Source: EB88 sp965199135 (GTDB taxonomy: Bacteria > Acidobacteriota > Terriglobia > Terriglobales > Acidobacteriaceae). Taken from it: 64,000 nucleotides of DNA. The translations under genes and the position numbers were made by a program. A model generated the notes under the pieces. That model had not been told where the DNA came from, did no database searches, and saw only the letters and a program-made list of their open reading frames with translations. Positions 35,105 to 44,600 of this stretch are shown piece by piece. The stretch covers positions 1,798,001 through 1,862,000 of the forward strand of contig OZ240685.1 in the NCBI GenBank assembly GCA_965199135.1. Reading direction: 5' to 3'. Position 1 is the first letter of the stretch. Each line of letters starts with the position of its first letter.

Positions 35105-35632
35105 AGAGATCATCCTTTGGGGTTACAGGCCTGTCTCTTCTTCGGGCTCTCCGAGTTGAGGCGCGCCTGTTTACGTGCGAACGTGTAATTTGTACCCCAA
35201 AAGGGACAGGAGCGATGCATTACTTACGTGGTAGTGGCTGCCGGGCTTCTTCCAGGTGAAGCAGCTGTTTATCGCGTAGTTAAGACCGCTTTGGAACAGC
35301 GGAACCAGGACGGCCGCTAACCCATCCGTTTCGCGGGCTTTACAGCGGCCACCATACTGGAGAGCTTGCGATCCCGCGTTATCTTACCTGCGGCGCATGT
35401 TCTGAGCGACCCTACCCCTCCTTCGTGTGATTCCGGTTTGTCCACCTTTTCCGAGAAGCGAACCGGGCCTGACCGGGCCTGACCGGGCCTCACCGGGACC
35501 TCAATGGCAGCTGCAACAATCGTGCGCTTTCTTGAGGAGCAGATGGAGCGTTCCGTCCAGTCGCGCTTTACATTAGAGGAAGCCGGTCTGCGCCCGTCGG
35601 GGCCGCCCGTGCATCCAATCGGTAGTCCCGCT
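35105..35632. other. 528-bp intergenic region before moaA
   Basis: Must contain the divergent promoters of the Flp gene and moaA. The only striking structure is the decamer repeat just before moaA. I see no RNA gene and no riboswitch that I can name; the frame continuous with moaA has no convincing protein character before 35633. Confidence 0.5.
35461..35500. repeat. four tandem 10-bp repeats upstream of moaA
   Basis: The decamer (A/G/C)ACCGGGCCT occurs four times head to tail, the last copy with one change (CCGGGACCT). The spacing of 10 bp equals about one helical turn, so every copy faces the same side. It lies 130-170 bp before the chosen moaA start. Confidence 0.7.
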
Positions 35633-36688
35633 ATGGCCACTCTTCTTCCTGACATCCCGCTGGTGCTTCCTCCCCTCGCAGGGATGTCCTCCGCAACGCA
35701 GCTCATCGACAAGTTTGGCAGGCAGATCACGGATCTCCGGATGTCCGTGACCGACCGCTGCAACTATCGCTGCGTCTATTGCCGTGCCGGGGAGTCGCAG
35801 ACGCCGCCGAGCGAACTGCCCATGGCTGACTACCTCCGCATCATTCGCGTCTTTGCGTCGCTGGGCATCGAAAAGGTTCGACTGACCGGCGGGGAACCCC
35901 TTCTGCGGCGTGGGCTGGTCGAGTTGGTGGAAGAAGTGTCTGCGCTGCGTACTGCTGCGGGCACGCCGCTGGATATCGCGATCACGACGAACGGGCACTT
36001 GCTTGGGCCACTGGCAGGCAAGCTCCGCACAGCAGGGCTTAACCGTGTCACGGTGAGCATGGACGCGGTCGAGCCGGAGACGTTCGCGCGGATTACCCGG
36101 GTTCCAGGCTCTTTTGACCACGTGATGCGTGGCGTTCAGGCAGCCCAGGAGGCAGGTCTGGGTCCGGTCAAGATCAACTGTGTGCTGTTGCGCGGCTTCA
36201 ACGAGGACCAGATTCTCCCGTTCGCACGCTTCTCGCGCGAACACGGGGTGATCGTTCGATTTATCGAGTTCATGCCGCTCGAGGAAGACCGGATCTGGGC
36301 ACCGAATACCGTTGTTCCCTTAACGGAAGTCCTGGATGTACTCAATACGTATCGCCCGATCGTGCCGCTGCCGATGAACTCTCCGAGCGAGACGGCACGG
36401 CGTTACACCTTCGATGACGGGGTTGGCGAAATCGGCGTGATCGCGCCGGTGTCGCAGGCCTTCTGCGGGGCGTGCAGCCGGGTGCGTCTGACTTCCGATG
36501 GCAAGATCCGCACCTGCCTTTTCTCGCACTTCGACCATGACCTGCATGCCGTGATCCGCCGGGGCGGGAGCGATGATGACATGGCGAGCTTCATCCGGGC
36601 GACGATCCAGAAAAAGGAAGCGCGCCACCACATCGGCGAACCGGGGTTCCTGCAGCCGGGTCGCACGATGGTGCATATCGGCGGCTAG
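35633..36688 (+). CDS. moaA: GTP 3',8-cyclase (molybdenum cofactor synthesis)
   Basis: Radical-SAM enzyme turning GTP into the precursor of molybdopterin together with MoaC. The N-terminal cluster motif is CNYRCVYC (C-x3-C-x2-C), the GGEPLL block follows, and the C-terminal cluster has FCGACSRVRLTSDGKIRTC. The chain ends in the Gly-Gly (HIGG) needed for activity. The start is uncertain: an ATG at 35633 gives 351 residues; 35684 gives 334, closest to relatives, but its ribosome site is poor; 35504 gives 394. No other moa gene is in view. Proline dehydrogenase follows 57 bp later. Confidence 0.95.
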   Translation: MATLLPDIPLVLPPLAGMSSATQLIDKFGRQITDLRMSVTDRCNYRCVYCRAGESQTPPSELPMADYLRIIRVFASLGIEKVRLTGGEPLLRRGLVELVEEVSALRTAAGTPLDIAITTNGHLLGPLAGKLRTAGLNRVTVSMDAVEPETFARITRVPGSFDHVMRGVQAAQEAGLGPVKINCVLLRGFNEDQILPFARFSREHGVIVRFIEFMPLEEDRIWAPNTVVPLTEVLDVLNTYRPIVPLPMNSPSETARRYTFDDGVGEIGVIAPVSQAFCGACSRVRLTSDGKIRTCLFSHFDHDLHAVIRRGGSDDDMASFIRATIQKKEARHHIGEPGFLQPGRTMVHIGG

Positions 36689-36745
36689 CCGGCAAAGGCT
36701 GCACCCGCAGGTCGCCCGAGGCGACATGCAAGAATGGAGGACGGT

Positions 36746-37666
36746 ATGTCCATCCTGCGTTCCACCTTCATCTCCCTGTCACAAAACCAACCGCTTCGCC
36801 GCTTTTCCGAAGCCTCGGCTGCTGGCCGTCGTGTGTCGTCCCGCTTTGTCGCCGGCCTTGAGGTCGAGGATGTTCTGCGGGCCACCGGCGCTTTGAACCG
36901 TGACGGCATCTCCGCGACGCTGGACAGTCTGGGTGAGAACGTGCACAGCCCGGAAGAGGCACACCGGTCCGCTGCAATCTACCACCAGCTGCTGGACGCG
37001 ATCGGCGATCGGGCGTTGAACGCGAATGTAAGCGTGAAGCTGACGCAGATGGGCATGGACCTGAGTCCCGGCCTTGCAGAGCAGATCGTCGGCAGCCTGG
37101 TGGAGCATGCTGTGCGAGTGGGCACATTTCTCCGCGTGGACATGGAGGGCTCGGCCTACACCGATGCCACGCTGGAGATGGTGATGCGGCTGCATCAGCG
37201 GTATCCCGGCAGTGTTGGTGTAGTGATCCAGGCATACCTCAAGCGCTCCGAAGCGGACGTACAAGCGCTTCTTCGCGAGGGTATTCGCATCCGCCTGTGC
37301 AAGGGCGCGTACCAGGAGCCGGCTGCGATCGCATTTGCGGAGAAGAGTGCTGTCGATGCGAACTATGTCCGCCTCACGGGCCAGCTGCTCTCAAGCGGGA
37401 TCTATCACGGGATCGCGACGCACGACCCGGCGATGATCGCAGCCACTCAGCGGTATGCGGAAGAGCACGGCATTCGAAAGAACTCGTTCGAGTTCCAGAT
37501 GCTGTACGGGATCCGCCGAGACCTGCAGCGCTCGCTTGTTGGGGAAGGTTACGGCATGCGGGTGTATGTGCCGTTCGGGCATGAATGGTACCCGTACTTT
37601 ATGCGGCGGCTGGCCGAGCGGCCTGCGAACGTGATCTTTCTCGCGAAGAACTTCCTACGCGTTTAA
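36746..37666 (+). CDS. proline dehydrogenase, monofunctional
   Basis: FAD enzyme oxidising proline to pyrroline-5-carboxylate, feeding electrons to the respiratory chain. The 306 residues correspond to the stand-alone PRODH type (as in Thermus and Bacillus), not to PutA. Typical pieces are NVSVKLTQMGMD, VDMEGSAYTDATLEM, IRLCKGAYQEP, ATHDPAMI and FEFQMLYGIRRDLQ. Start at 36746, with GGAGG 5 bp before it. The matching pyrroline-5-carboxylate dehydrogenase is not in the window. Confidence 0.94.
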   Translation: MSILRSTFISLSQNQPLRRFSEASAAGRRVSSRFVAGLEVEDVLRATGALNRDGISATLDSLGENVHSPEEAHRSAAIYHQLLDAIGDRALNANVSVKLTQMGMDLSPGLAEQIVGSLVEHAVRVGTFLRVDMEGSAYTDATLEMVMRLHQRYPGSVGVVIQAYLKRSEADVQALLREGIRIRLCKGAYQEPAAIAFAEKSAVDANYVRLTGQLLSSGIYHGIATHDPAMIAATQRYAEEHGIRKNSFEFQMLYGIRRDLQRSLVGEGYGMRVYVPFGHEWYPYFMRRLAERPANVIFLAKNFLRV

Positions 37667-37672
37667 GACGCT

Positions 37673-38293
37673 TTACGGCTCGAAGGAGAGCAGGTTGCTC
37701 AGGATCGTCCGCTCCTGCGGGCTATACTCCGCCTGAAAGCGTGCGGAGTTCAGGGCGTTGGCGCGCTCATTCGGCGGCAGATTGCGTAGATCGCGGAACG
37801 CTTGGCGGACTGCCTGGCGGCGTTCCTGCGGCATCTGTCCAAGTGCCTGGCTGGCACCGCGAATCTCCTGCTGACGCTCTGGCGAAAGCGCTTCAAACCG
37901 CTCCACGCGCTCCATCTGGCGCTGACGCTGGGCCGGTGGTTCCATGTTCAAACGGTGCAGGCGGTCGACCAGCTGTTGCTGTTGCTGCTCTGGCAGCCGG
38001 GAAAAGCCCGGCTCCCGACGGAGAGCACTTTCCTGCTGTCCCGGGGACAGGTTCTGGTGCTGCGCGAACCACTCCGGCAGGTGCTCTCCGGCGCCGTGCT
38101 GCCCGTAGGGGCGGCCCATGCCACCGCCACGCTGCCCCTGGTGCTCGCCCTGCCCATGCTGGCCACCCTGGTTGGGCTGGCCGCCCTGGTTACCGCGCTG
38201 GGCAAGTGCCGGATGCAGGGAGACCATGCAAAGCAACAGGCAGGCGACTGTTTGTGCGCTGCGCATGCTCCGGCTTGTGACTCCCTGTTTCAT
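37673..38293 (-). CDS. exported DUF3106-like protein
   Basis: 206-residue exported protein: signal peptide ending at PALAQ, a 60-residue Gly/Gln/His-rich stretch, then a helical region of charged short repeats (LPEQQQQQLVDRLHRLN, LSPERQQEIRGASQALG, PPNERANALNSARF) typical of DUF3106. Such genes commonly follow ECF sigma and anti-sigma genes in acidobacteria, as here. The repeats resemble the L-x-PEER-x-R/L helices of periplasmic stress-sensing proteins of the CpxP/RcnB kind, a structural hint only. Confidence 0.75.
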   Translation of the reverse strand: MKQGVTSRSMRSAQTVACLLLCMVSLHPALAQRGNQGGQPNQGGQHGQGEHQGQRGGGMGRPYGQHGAGEHLPEWFAQHQNLSPGQQESALRREPGFSRLPEQQQQQLVDRLHRLNMEPPAQRQRQMERVERFEALSPERQQEIRGASQALGQMPQERRQAVRQAFRDLRNLPPNERANALNSARFQAEYSPQERTILSNLLSFEP

Positions 38294-38364
38294 CGTCCTT
38301 GACTTTCTTGCATGGTTCCTGAGACATGCTAGCTTACCTGCCTGGAAGCGACAGAGCGTGATGC

Positions 38365-38877
38365 TTAATCGCTTCCCTGGGCGCCCGTGTCCGGCCCGTC
38401 AAGAGCCGAGAGCTGTTGAAAGACCTGCGCATTCTCGTTGAGAGACTGCAGATCTCGAATCGTGTTCGAGGCCTGGGTGGGCGCGGTCGCGACCGGCTGT
38501 GTCGCGAGGTCCAGCCAGGTACCACCCCCAACGGCAAGCAGGAGGCCCAGTGCCGCAACCCCGGCCGCCGGCTTCAGGCTGTAGTTGCTCAGCCAAAGCC
38601 GTGTCCGGATCTGTTCTTTGAAGCCGGCCCAGCCTGTCGCCGGCTTTGCCTGTTCTTCCCGCAGCATGGCGCCCATGCGGGCGTTCCAGAAGGGCGTGGG
38701 CTCCGGAGCCTCCCAGTCATCGAGAATACTCATCGTGCTCTGTATCGAGGTGAGCTCGCGCTTGCACGCAACACACGATTCGAGGTGTGCCCGCGCTGCC
38801 TCCGGCGCTTCGGCCGGATCAAACAGCAGGTCGGGCATCACGGATTCCATTGCTTTGCAGTTCATCGCGGTGTTCAT
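38365..38877 (-). CDS. anti-sigma factor with zinc-binding motif
   Basis: 170-residue single-pass membrane protein. Residues near 35 read HLESCVACKREL, the H-x3-C-x2-C of ZAS-type anti-sigma domains, which hold ECF sigma factors inactive; a membrane helix (AGVAALGLLLAVGGGTWL) follows around residue 110, and the rest is periplasmic. GAGG lies 8 bp before the ATG at 38877, and the sigma gene ends 13 bp upstream, the normal pairing. Signal-driven release of the sigma would probably be by proteolysis or a conformational change; which signal is not visible. Confidence 0.85.
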   Translation of the reverse strand: MNTAMNCKAMESVMPDLLFDPAEAPEAARAHLESCVACKRELTSIQSTMSILDDWEAPEPTPFWNARMGAMLREEQAKPATGWAGFKEQIRTRLWLSNYSLKPAAGVAALGLLLAVGGGTWLDLATQPVATAPTQASNTIRDLQSLNENAQVFQQLSALDGPDTGAQGSD

Positions 38878-38890
38878 GGCAGGTACCTCA

Positions 38891-39739
38891 TCAGACGTAA
38901 TCCTTGAGCCGTTCGCGCAACGTCTGATATGCGCGGAACAGCAGTGACTTGGTGGCAGACTCGGACAGCTTGAGCACCGCGCCGATCTCGCGGTAATCCA
39001 TCTCCTGATATTTATGCATCAGCACCGCCTGGCGTTGCCGTTCCGGCAGTGCCATGACGTGCGCCCGGATCCCGGCCAGCCGCTCGGTCCGCATCAGCTT
39101 CTCTTCCACGTTCATGCGGCTGTCTGCGACGTCCGGCGTTGTTCCAGTATCGGCATCCGGCTGATCAAGGTACACGTTCTGCGCGGCTTTTTCGTGCTTA
39201 TGGTCCCGCGCATAGTTCACCCCGAGATTGGTCGCGATCCGGTACAGCCAGGTCGTGAACTTGGCCTCGGCGCGGTAGCTTTCCCGGGAGCGGTATACGC
39301 GCAGAAAGACCTCCTGCGCCAGTTCCTCGGCAACCGCCTGGTTGCTGGTCATCCGAAACATGTAGTGGATGATCTGCTTCCGGTACTTCTCGATCAGGTA
39401 AGTGAACCCGGAATCGTCCCCGTCACGCACCCGCAACATGATGGCCGCGTCGGAGGTGTCATCCACCGCGCCGAGCACGGGGGCTCCTGGTACTGCAGGG
39501 CGGACCCCGCCGGCTCTCGCCGCAACCGCCGCCCAACCCTGGTCATAGGTTGAAGTCGCCATGTCCTCGTGAACCCTGTCCGGTTCGAAAGGTTGCGCCT
39601 CTTCCGCGTCCTCCCGCTCAGGTTCCTCCCCGGCGGGTTCAGGGGTGGGCTGGGGCAGGGGAGTGGAGTCGGGAGGTCTGCGATGGAAGGGTGCGTTGGG
39701 CGCGAGGATCCGCGGATCGAACTGTTCAGAGGAATCCAT
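38891..39739 (-). CDS. ECF RNA polymerase sigma factor with long N-terminal tail
   Basis: Sigma-70 family factor of the ECF group. Region 2 contains AEELAQEVFLRVYRSRESY and FTTWLYRIATNLG; region 4 contains LPERQRQAVLMHKYQEMDY and the helix EIGAVLKLSESATKSL. The frame is open to 39901, but the tRNA-Val on the other strand begins at 39894, so I place the start at the ATG at 39739 (282 residues); an ATG at 39562 would give 223, nearer the family norm. The extra N-terminal tail is Pro/Glu-rich and disordered. The anti-sigma and DUF3106 genes follow it. Confidence 0.9.
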   Translation of the reverse strand: MDSSEQFDPRILAPNAPFHRRPPDSTPLPQPTPEPAGEEPEREDAEEAQPFEPDRVHEDMATSTYDQGWAAVAARAGGVRPAVPGAPVLGAVDDTSDAAIMLRVRDGDDSGFTYLIEKYRKQIIHYMFRMTSNQAVAEELAQEVFLRVYRSRESYRAEAKFTTWLYRIATNLGVNYARDHKHEKAAQNVYLDQPDADTGTTPDVADSRMNVEEKLMRTERLAGIRAHVMALPERQRQAVLMHKYQEMDYREIGAVLKLSESATKSLLFRAYQTLRERLKDYV

Positions 39740-39893
39740 AGGCGCCGTCCGCTCATTGTACCCGGCAGGGGTGGCGGGGCGTCCGCGCTCCCAGGGGTGG
39801 AGCCTGGGGCCGTTCCGTTGAGCGAGGAGGGAGCGGGTGGTATGATCCTCTGAGTAGCGACTCGCCCCCAGGGCTCGAGTCGCCTCCCCACAT

Positions 39894-39968
39894 GGGCGCA
39901 TAACTCAGCGGTAGAGTGCCACCTTCACACGGTGGAAGTCGTAGGTTCGAATCCTGCTGTGCCCACCA
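39894..39968 (+). tRNA. tRNA-Val (anticodon CAC)
   Basis: Complete cloverleaf: acceptor GGGCGCA pairs with TGTGCCC, D arm ACTC/GAGT, anticodon stem CCACC/GGTGG around loop TTCACAC (anticodon CAC, reading GTG), T arm GTAGG-TTCGAAT-CCTGC, discriminator A and genome-encoded CCA. Confidence 0.97.
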
Positions 39969-40066
39969 TGAAGTTCGTCCATACCTGTCGAACAAGGGTG
40001 AAACACTTGCACCCAAGCACCCTGCACACTGCAGCAATAAGGCCCCTGAGGAATGGCAGAGCGGGA

Positions 40067-40306
40067 CTAGGCTACGTTCCGCTGCTCGTCGAAAGCGTGC
40101 TGGAGCGCGATCCACAACGTCTCCGAGGTGCCGAGCATGATGCCGAGCGCCTTCGACAGCTCAGCGGTTACGGGCGCCTCGCAGTGCAGCACTGCGGACA
40201 GCTGGGACATGGGAAGTCCGGAGGTCTCCGACAGCGCCTTCACCTGGTAGGGCATCAGGGACTCCTTCAGGATAGCGCCAGGGTGCTGCAGGTGCAAATC
40301 GTTCAC
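40067..40306 (-). CDS. orphan HigA-like antitoxin / XRE-family regulator
   Basis: 79-residue helix-turn-helix protein. The opening LHLQHPGAILKESLM matches the HPGE-I-LKE start of HigA/VapI antitoxins, and TLWIALQHAFD matches their C-terminal FWLNLQ motif. In intact systems it binds the HigB toxin and represses its own operon. No toxin gene lies within reach on either side: downstream is tRNA-Val, upstream a gap without a frame. It may be a remnant, a solitary regulator, or act on an unlinked toxin. Confidence 0.8.
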   Translation of the reverse strand: MNDLHLQHPGAILKESLMPYQVKALSETSGLPMSQLSAVLHCEAPVTAELSKALGIMLGTSETLWIALQHAFDEQRNVA

Positions 40307-40405
40307 AGGTTCCTCAGTGGGTAATTATGTTTCAGTAACGGGCGTCGGCGTCGTTTGGATGTCGCACCCTACTTTCTGGGGAGTGCCGGGCGTGCCCTGG
40401 GCCTG

Positions 40406-40437
40406 AAAAAGCCCGGCACGCGCGAGGCATGCCGGGC
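40406..40437 (-). terminator. terminator of the PI-PLC-like gene
   Basis: On the minus strand, 8-bp stem GCCCGGCA / TGCCGGGC with a 11-base loop, followed by TTTTTC, 17 bp after the PI-PLC-like stop. Confidence 0.9.
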
Positions 40438-40454
40438 CTTCCGATGAGGTCCTG

Positions 40455-41576
40455 CTACTTGGCCACCAGGCCGCTGTCGGTACAGCCTGGTGCCTTTTCC
40501 ACCGGGTTGCAACGCACCATTGCGCCCCCGGGCAGCTCCACTACAAAGCCACTGGCCGCAGCCTCTCCCTTGGGGTAGTCGGTCGAAAGGATCTGTGCGC
40601 CACTCGCGATCACAGCATCGCGGCGTGCCGTGTCATTCGTGCGGGCCTGCACGGTGTCGGCATCTGTGCGGGTGCGGACGAGGTATCCCTCTTTCACCAG
40701 GGCGTCGATTGCTTCGGGCGGAGCATCGTTTGCCTCGGTGAAGGCGGCATCCGGCGCCCCCGGCACGGCATTGGTGAAGATCACACGGCCCTCGAGGCTT
40801 GCGTGCCCTTCGGTGTAAACCGCTTCCATGGGTCGTTGATCCATCAGGAAGATGACCTTGCCACGAGCGTCGGCGAGCGTCGGCCAGTTGCCATGGCGCA
40901 CGGCCTCGACGAGCGTGGGGAAGCTGCCGCGCACGACATCGGGCGTGACGATTTCGTTGGCGTGGAAGACCGAGCGGATCTCTGCATCAAGCTGGTCAAA
41001 GATCACTGGTGTGAACGGCTCCGGCGTCACCGTCGGGAAGTCGACACCCTTGAGCGGCGACTGCTTGGTCTCGATGAGCAGAAAGATCGGCACGTGTTTT
41101 GGGTGGGCCTTGGACCAGGCGCGCACCTCGGCGAGGCAGGCGGTGAAGGGTTCGCACACACTGCGCTGATCGATGTCCTGCACGTGCATGACCTTGAAGC
41201 CAGGCTTGTCCATGACGCCATCAGCATCGTAGGGGGCGTCTGCCGGCAGACCGGCGGCGGTGACCATCTTCTCCATTGCGGGATGCGCGTAGAGGCCGCC
41301 CTTGGTGTCGGCGAAGATGTCGATCTCAAGCTGGCGGACGCCTTCATTGAGCTGCGTGGAGAGCGATGGGTGGTGGTAGTCAAGCGCTGCGAAGGCCTTG
41401 GGGTTTTTCTGCTGGAGCAGCTTGGCCACGCCTGGAGCCAGACCTGCGTGGTAGCTGTTGTGGGTCCCGATCACCTGGATCTGGTTGATACGGACCGCGT
41501 TGTCATTCGCAGACTGCGACGCGAGAAGGGTGGGTGTAAGAAGAAGGGCGAGCGGAAGAGCGCGGAAGCAATGCAC
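40455..41576 (-). CDS. exported Ca2+-dependent phosphoinositide phospholipase C-like protein
   Basis: 373-residue secreted protein of the bacterial PI-PLC-C1 (Ca2+-dependent) family. A signal peptide ends near LLASQ. The catalytic-barrel motifs are IGTHNSYH near residue 40 (first catalytic His), RQLEIDIFAD (metal-binding Glu/Asp) and MHVQDID, with PIFLLIETK further on. In related proteins phosphoinositides or other glycerophospholipids are cleaved. The next gene upstream on the same strand is the TonB-dependent receptor, separated by a hairpin. The natural substrate in a soil bacterium is unknown. Confidence 0.88.
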   Translation of the reverse strand: MHCFRALPLALLLTPTLLASQSANDNAVRINQIQVIGTHNSYHAGLAPGVAKLLQQKNPKAFAALDYHHPSLSTQLNEGVRQLEIDIFADTKGGLYAHPAMEKMVTAAGLPADAPYDADGVMDKPGFKVMHVQDIDQRSVCEPFTACLAEVRAWSKAHPKHVPIFLLIETKQSPLKGVDFPTVTPEPFTPVIFDQLDAEIRSVFHANEIVTPDVVRGSFPTLVEAVRHGNWPTLADARGKVIFLMDQRPMEAVYTEGHASLEGRVIFTNAVPGAPDAAFTEANDAPPEAIDALVKEGYLVRTRTDADTVQARTNDTARRDAVIASGAQILSTDYPKGEAAASGFVVELPGGAMVRCNPVEKAPGCTDSGLVAK

Positions 41577-41614
41577 GGCGAGGAGGACTCCTGGAAGAGT
41601 AGGGCCTATGCCGA

Positions 41615-41638
41615 GAAGGGCAGCGTGAGCTGCCCTTC
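41615..41638 (-). terminator. hairpin between the receptor and PI-PLC-like genes
   Basis: Perfect 10-bp stem GAAGGGCAGC / GCTGCCCTTC with a 4-base loop, 26 bp after the receptor stop. No T-tract, so it may only stabilise the long upstream message or attenuate. Confidence 0.6.
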
Positions 41639-41663
41639 CGGGGTGAGGGCGGGGTGGCGTCGC

Positions 41664-44600
41664 CTAGAACAGGATCTTGGCAGCGATCTGGAACTGGCGT
41701 GGCGCGAAGGCCGTGGTGATGGAACCGAAGCTGCTGTCGCTCCGGTTGGAGTCAGGTGCTGCGTAGTTGACCTGGTTGAGCGCGTTGAAGGCTTCACCGC
41801 GGATATCGAGCAGGGAGCTGTCGCTCCACAGCCGAAAGCCCTTATGAAGGCCGAGATCGAGCTGGTAGAAGGGGTAGTCGCGCAGCGAGTTGCGCCCCGC
41901 ATTGCCGTAGGGGGTGGACGCGCCGGGCAGCGTGACATTGGTGCTGCTCAGGAAGTTATTGACCGAGGTTGCAGTTTTGATCCGAGTACCGCTTGCGGTC
42001 ACGGGGTTGCCCTTGACGTTGGGGCGGTAGTTGAGCAGGCTGCTCACCGTGGCAGCCGAGGAGATGCTGTAGATGAGGTTCACTGGCTGGCCGCTGGTGG
42101 CGGTGTTGATTGCGGTGAGCTGCCATTTGCCGAGCGCTGCGTCAAGAAGACGGGGAGCGTTGCCGCCGAAGTGCCGGCCGCGTCCATACGGCAGGTCCCA
42201 GACCAGGCTGAGCGTGTCGTTGAGCGGCTGGTTGTAGGCGGACTGGCCGCGCTCGCCGAGCGGGTTCGCCAGGTTGATGCGCGAGTTGTCGTTGTTGGGC
42301 GTATCGAGGTGACCGGAGGCGTTATCCAGGGCACGCGACCAGGTGAAGGAGTTCAGCGCGTAGAAGCCGAGCGAGAAGCGGTGTTCAAGCTTTGCCTGCA
42401 GCGCGTTGTAGCTGAGGAAGCCATCCGGGATGGACTCCTCGATGCCGGTGAAGTTGGCGATGGGGCGACGTGCCTGGAGGCTGCCGCAGGCGCCGGTTGC
42501 CGGGCACGGTGCAGCCTGGTTCAGATCCGCCAGCACCCAGATATGAACGGCGTGCTCGCCCACGTAGGAGACGGTAAGGACAGTATTCGGGGCGATCTCA
42601 CGCTGCACATCGAGGTGCCAGGACTGCACATAGCCGGTCGGGATGTACGACGGGATGTAGCGGGTCTGTGCAAGCAGCGTGCTGAAGTTAGGGGACGAGG
42701 TAAAGCCGGCGGGGTAACCCTGGGCAACGGGGCTGAAGCAGTTGAGCAGTGCTGTCACCGACGATGTGCCAGCGTTGCAGACCGGCTGCTTGACCGACTG
42801 GTTGGAGAAGGGTGCGTACTGGCTGATGGACGAGTTCACGATGTACGGGCCGTTGTAGGCGAGCAGGTTTTCGCCGCCTTCGCGATTGAACTGATCAAAG
42901 GAGATGCCGTACGCCGAGCGGATGACCGTCTTGGGATCGACCTGGTAGGCAAGGCCGAAGCGTGGAGCGAAGTCGAGCTTTGGTGTGTGCACCAGCGCGC
43001 GATTGTAGATCGAGCCGCTCGAGGCCTGCACCAGGGAGTTCGTTGCCGGGTTGTAATTCGCGAGGTGGTTGCCGGTGACAAACTGCGGCGTGACATTCTC
43101 GTAGCGAAGGCCGGCATTGATGGTGAACTTCGGCGTCACCTTGATGTCGTCCTGCCCGTAGAAGAAGTTCATGTACTGGTGGTAGTTGACGATGACAAAG
43201 TTGTTGAGCTGGTAGCCGGAGCGCGCACCAACCAGGAAGTCGGCCAGGTCTGCGGCCTGGCTTGCCCCTGCATCGCCGGGGTTCACTGTGCTTGCGGCGT
43301 TGCCGTCGCAGGCGTCGACGTAGTTGGGCTGCGCCGTCGTCCCCTTGTTTACCACGCACTGGCTAAACGCGCCGCTGAACGACTCGGCGCCGTAAACGGG
43401 ATTGAAGTCGTCAATCTCCGTGTTGATCGCGAGGCCTTCCCAGCCGAGCTTGATACTGTTGCGGCCTTTCAGGATCGAGTAGTTCACCTTTGGGTCGATC
43501 ACGAACGGGTTCTGAAACTGTGGATTCGAACTCTGCGCGCCCCAGGCTGTAAAGCCGGTGACATTCTCGGAGCTAAGCTCGCGGGTCACCGTGGACGCGG
43601 TCGGCAATCCAGGGATGCCCGCCTGCGTATTCAGGCTGGTCATGCCGGCGCCATACGGAGCCTTGCCGCCCTCGGTCCAGGTAAATCCGATACGTGCATC
43701 GAGGATCGAATTGGAGGTGAAGCTGTGTGTCGCGCCGCCGACAATCTGCCGGTTGTAGTCGTGGATCGTTCCATTGCCTGCCGAACCGCCGTCTGCTCCG
43801 GGGATCGTGGTGATGTCGACGATGTTGCCTTCGTGGTCGCTGTAGCGGCCGAACGCGGTAGTCTTGGCACCGAGCACGAGATCGATGCGGCCATCGCCCT
43901 TGTCATCGGTAAGGCTGGCTTTCGGCAGCGACGCGTAGTTATTGCTGAAGCCGTTGACGTTCGGTGCAGGCAGATTCTGGATGACCAGCTTGGCAAGGGG
44001 CGTCCAGTCGCTCTGCGGTACAACGCCGTTGCGATAGATGGCGCCGGTGATCGGGTTGCGCAGCGGAACCGCGGTTCCTGTTGTGGTCTGGAAGGTACCG
44101 AGCTGCTGGTTCGCGTTCGGAATGGTCGCTGTCGAGTACTGGCCCTGCACCTGCCGGTTGCCTTCGTAATCGATGAAGTAGAAGGCCTTGTTCTTGAGGA
44201 TGGGTCCACCGAGATCGCCACCAAACTGGTTACGAATCAGGACCGGCTTCTGGCTCTTGTGGGTAACCGAGCTGACCGGCGGCAGGAAGGGACCCTCGGC
44301 ATTGAGATCGGTGTTGCGGTTGTACTCCCAGACCTTGCCGTGCAGCTGGTTGGTGCCGCTGTTGATCGAGACGTTGATCACCGCGCCGGAAGCGCGACCA
44401 TACTCTGCACTGTAGTTATTGGTCTCGACGCGGAACTCGTTGATCGCGTCAGGCGACGGTGGAATGGCCTGGTTCGAAAATCCCTGGTTCGACGTGCCGT
44501 ACGCATTGTTATCGAGACCATCGAGCAGAAAATCGTTGAACTCGGAGCGCTGGCCGTTGACGTTGTAGGAAGCGTCGCGGCTGGTAACAGTCTGGTTCTC

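Noticed and set aside
39969..40066. Attachment-site repeat of the tRNA-Val 3' end
   Set aside because: I found no second copy of the T-arm/CCA segment in the window, so integration remains unproven.
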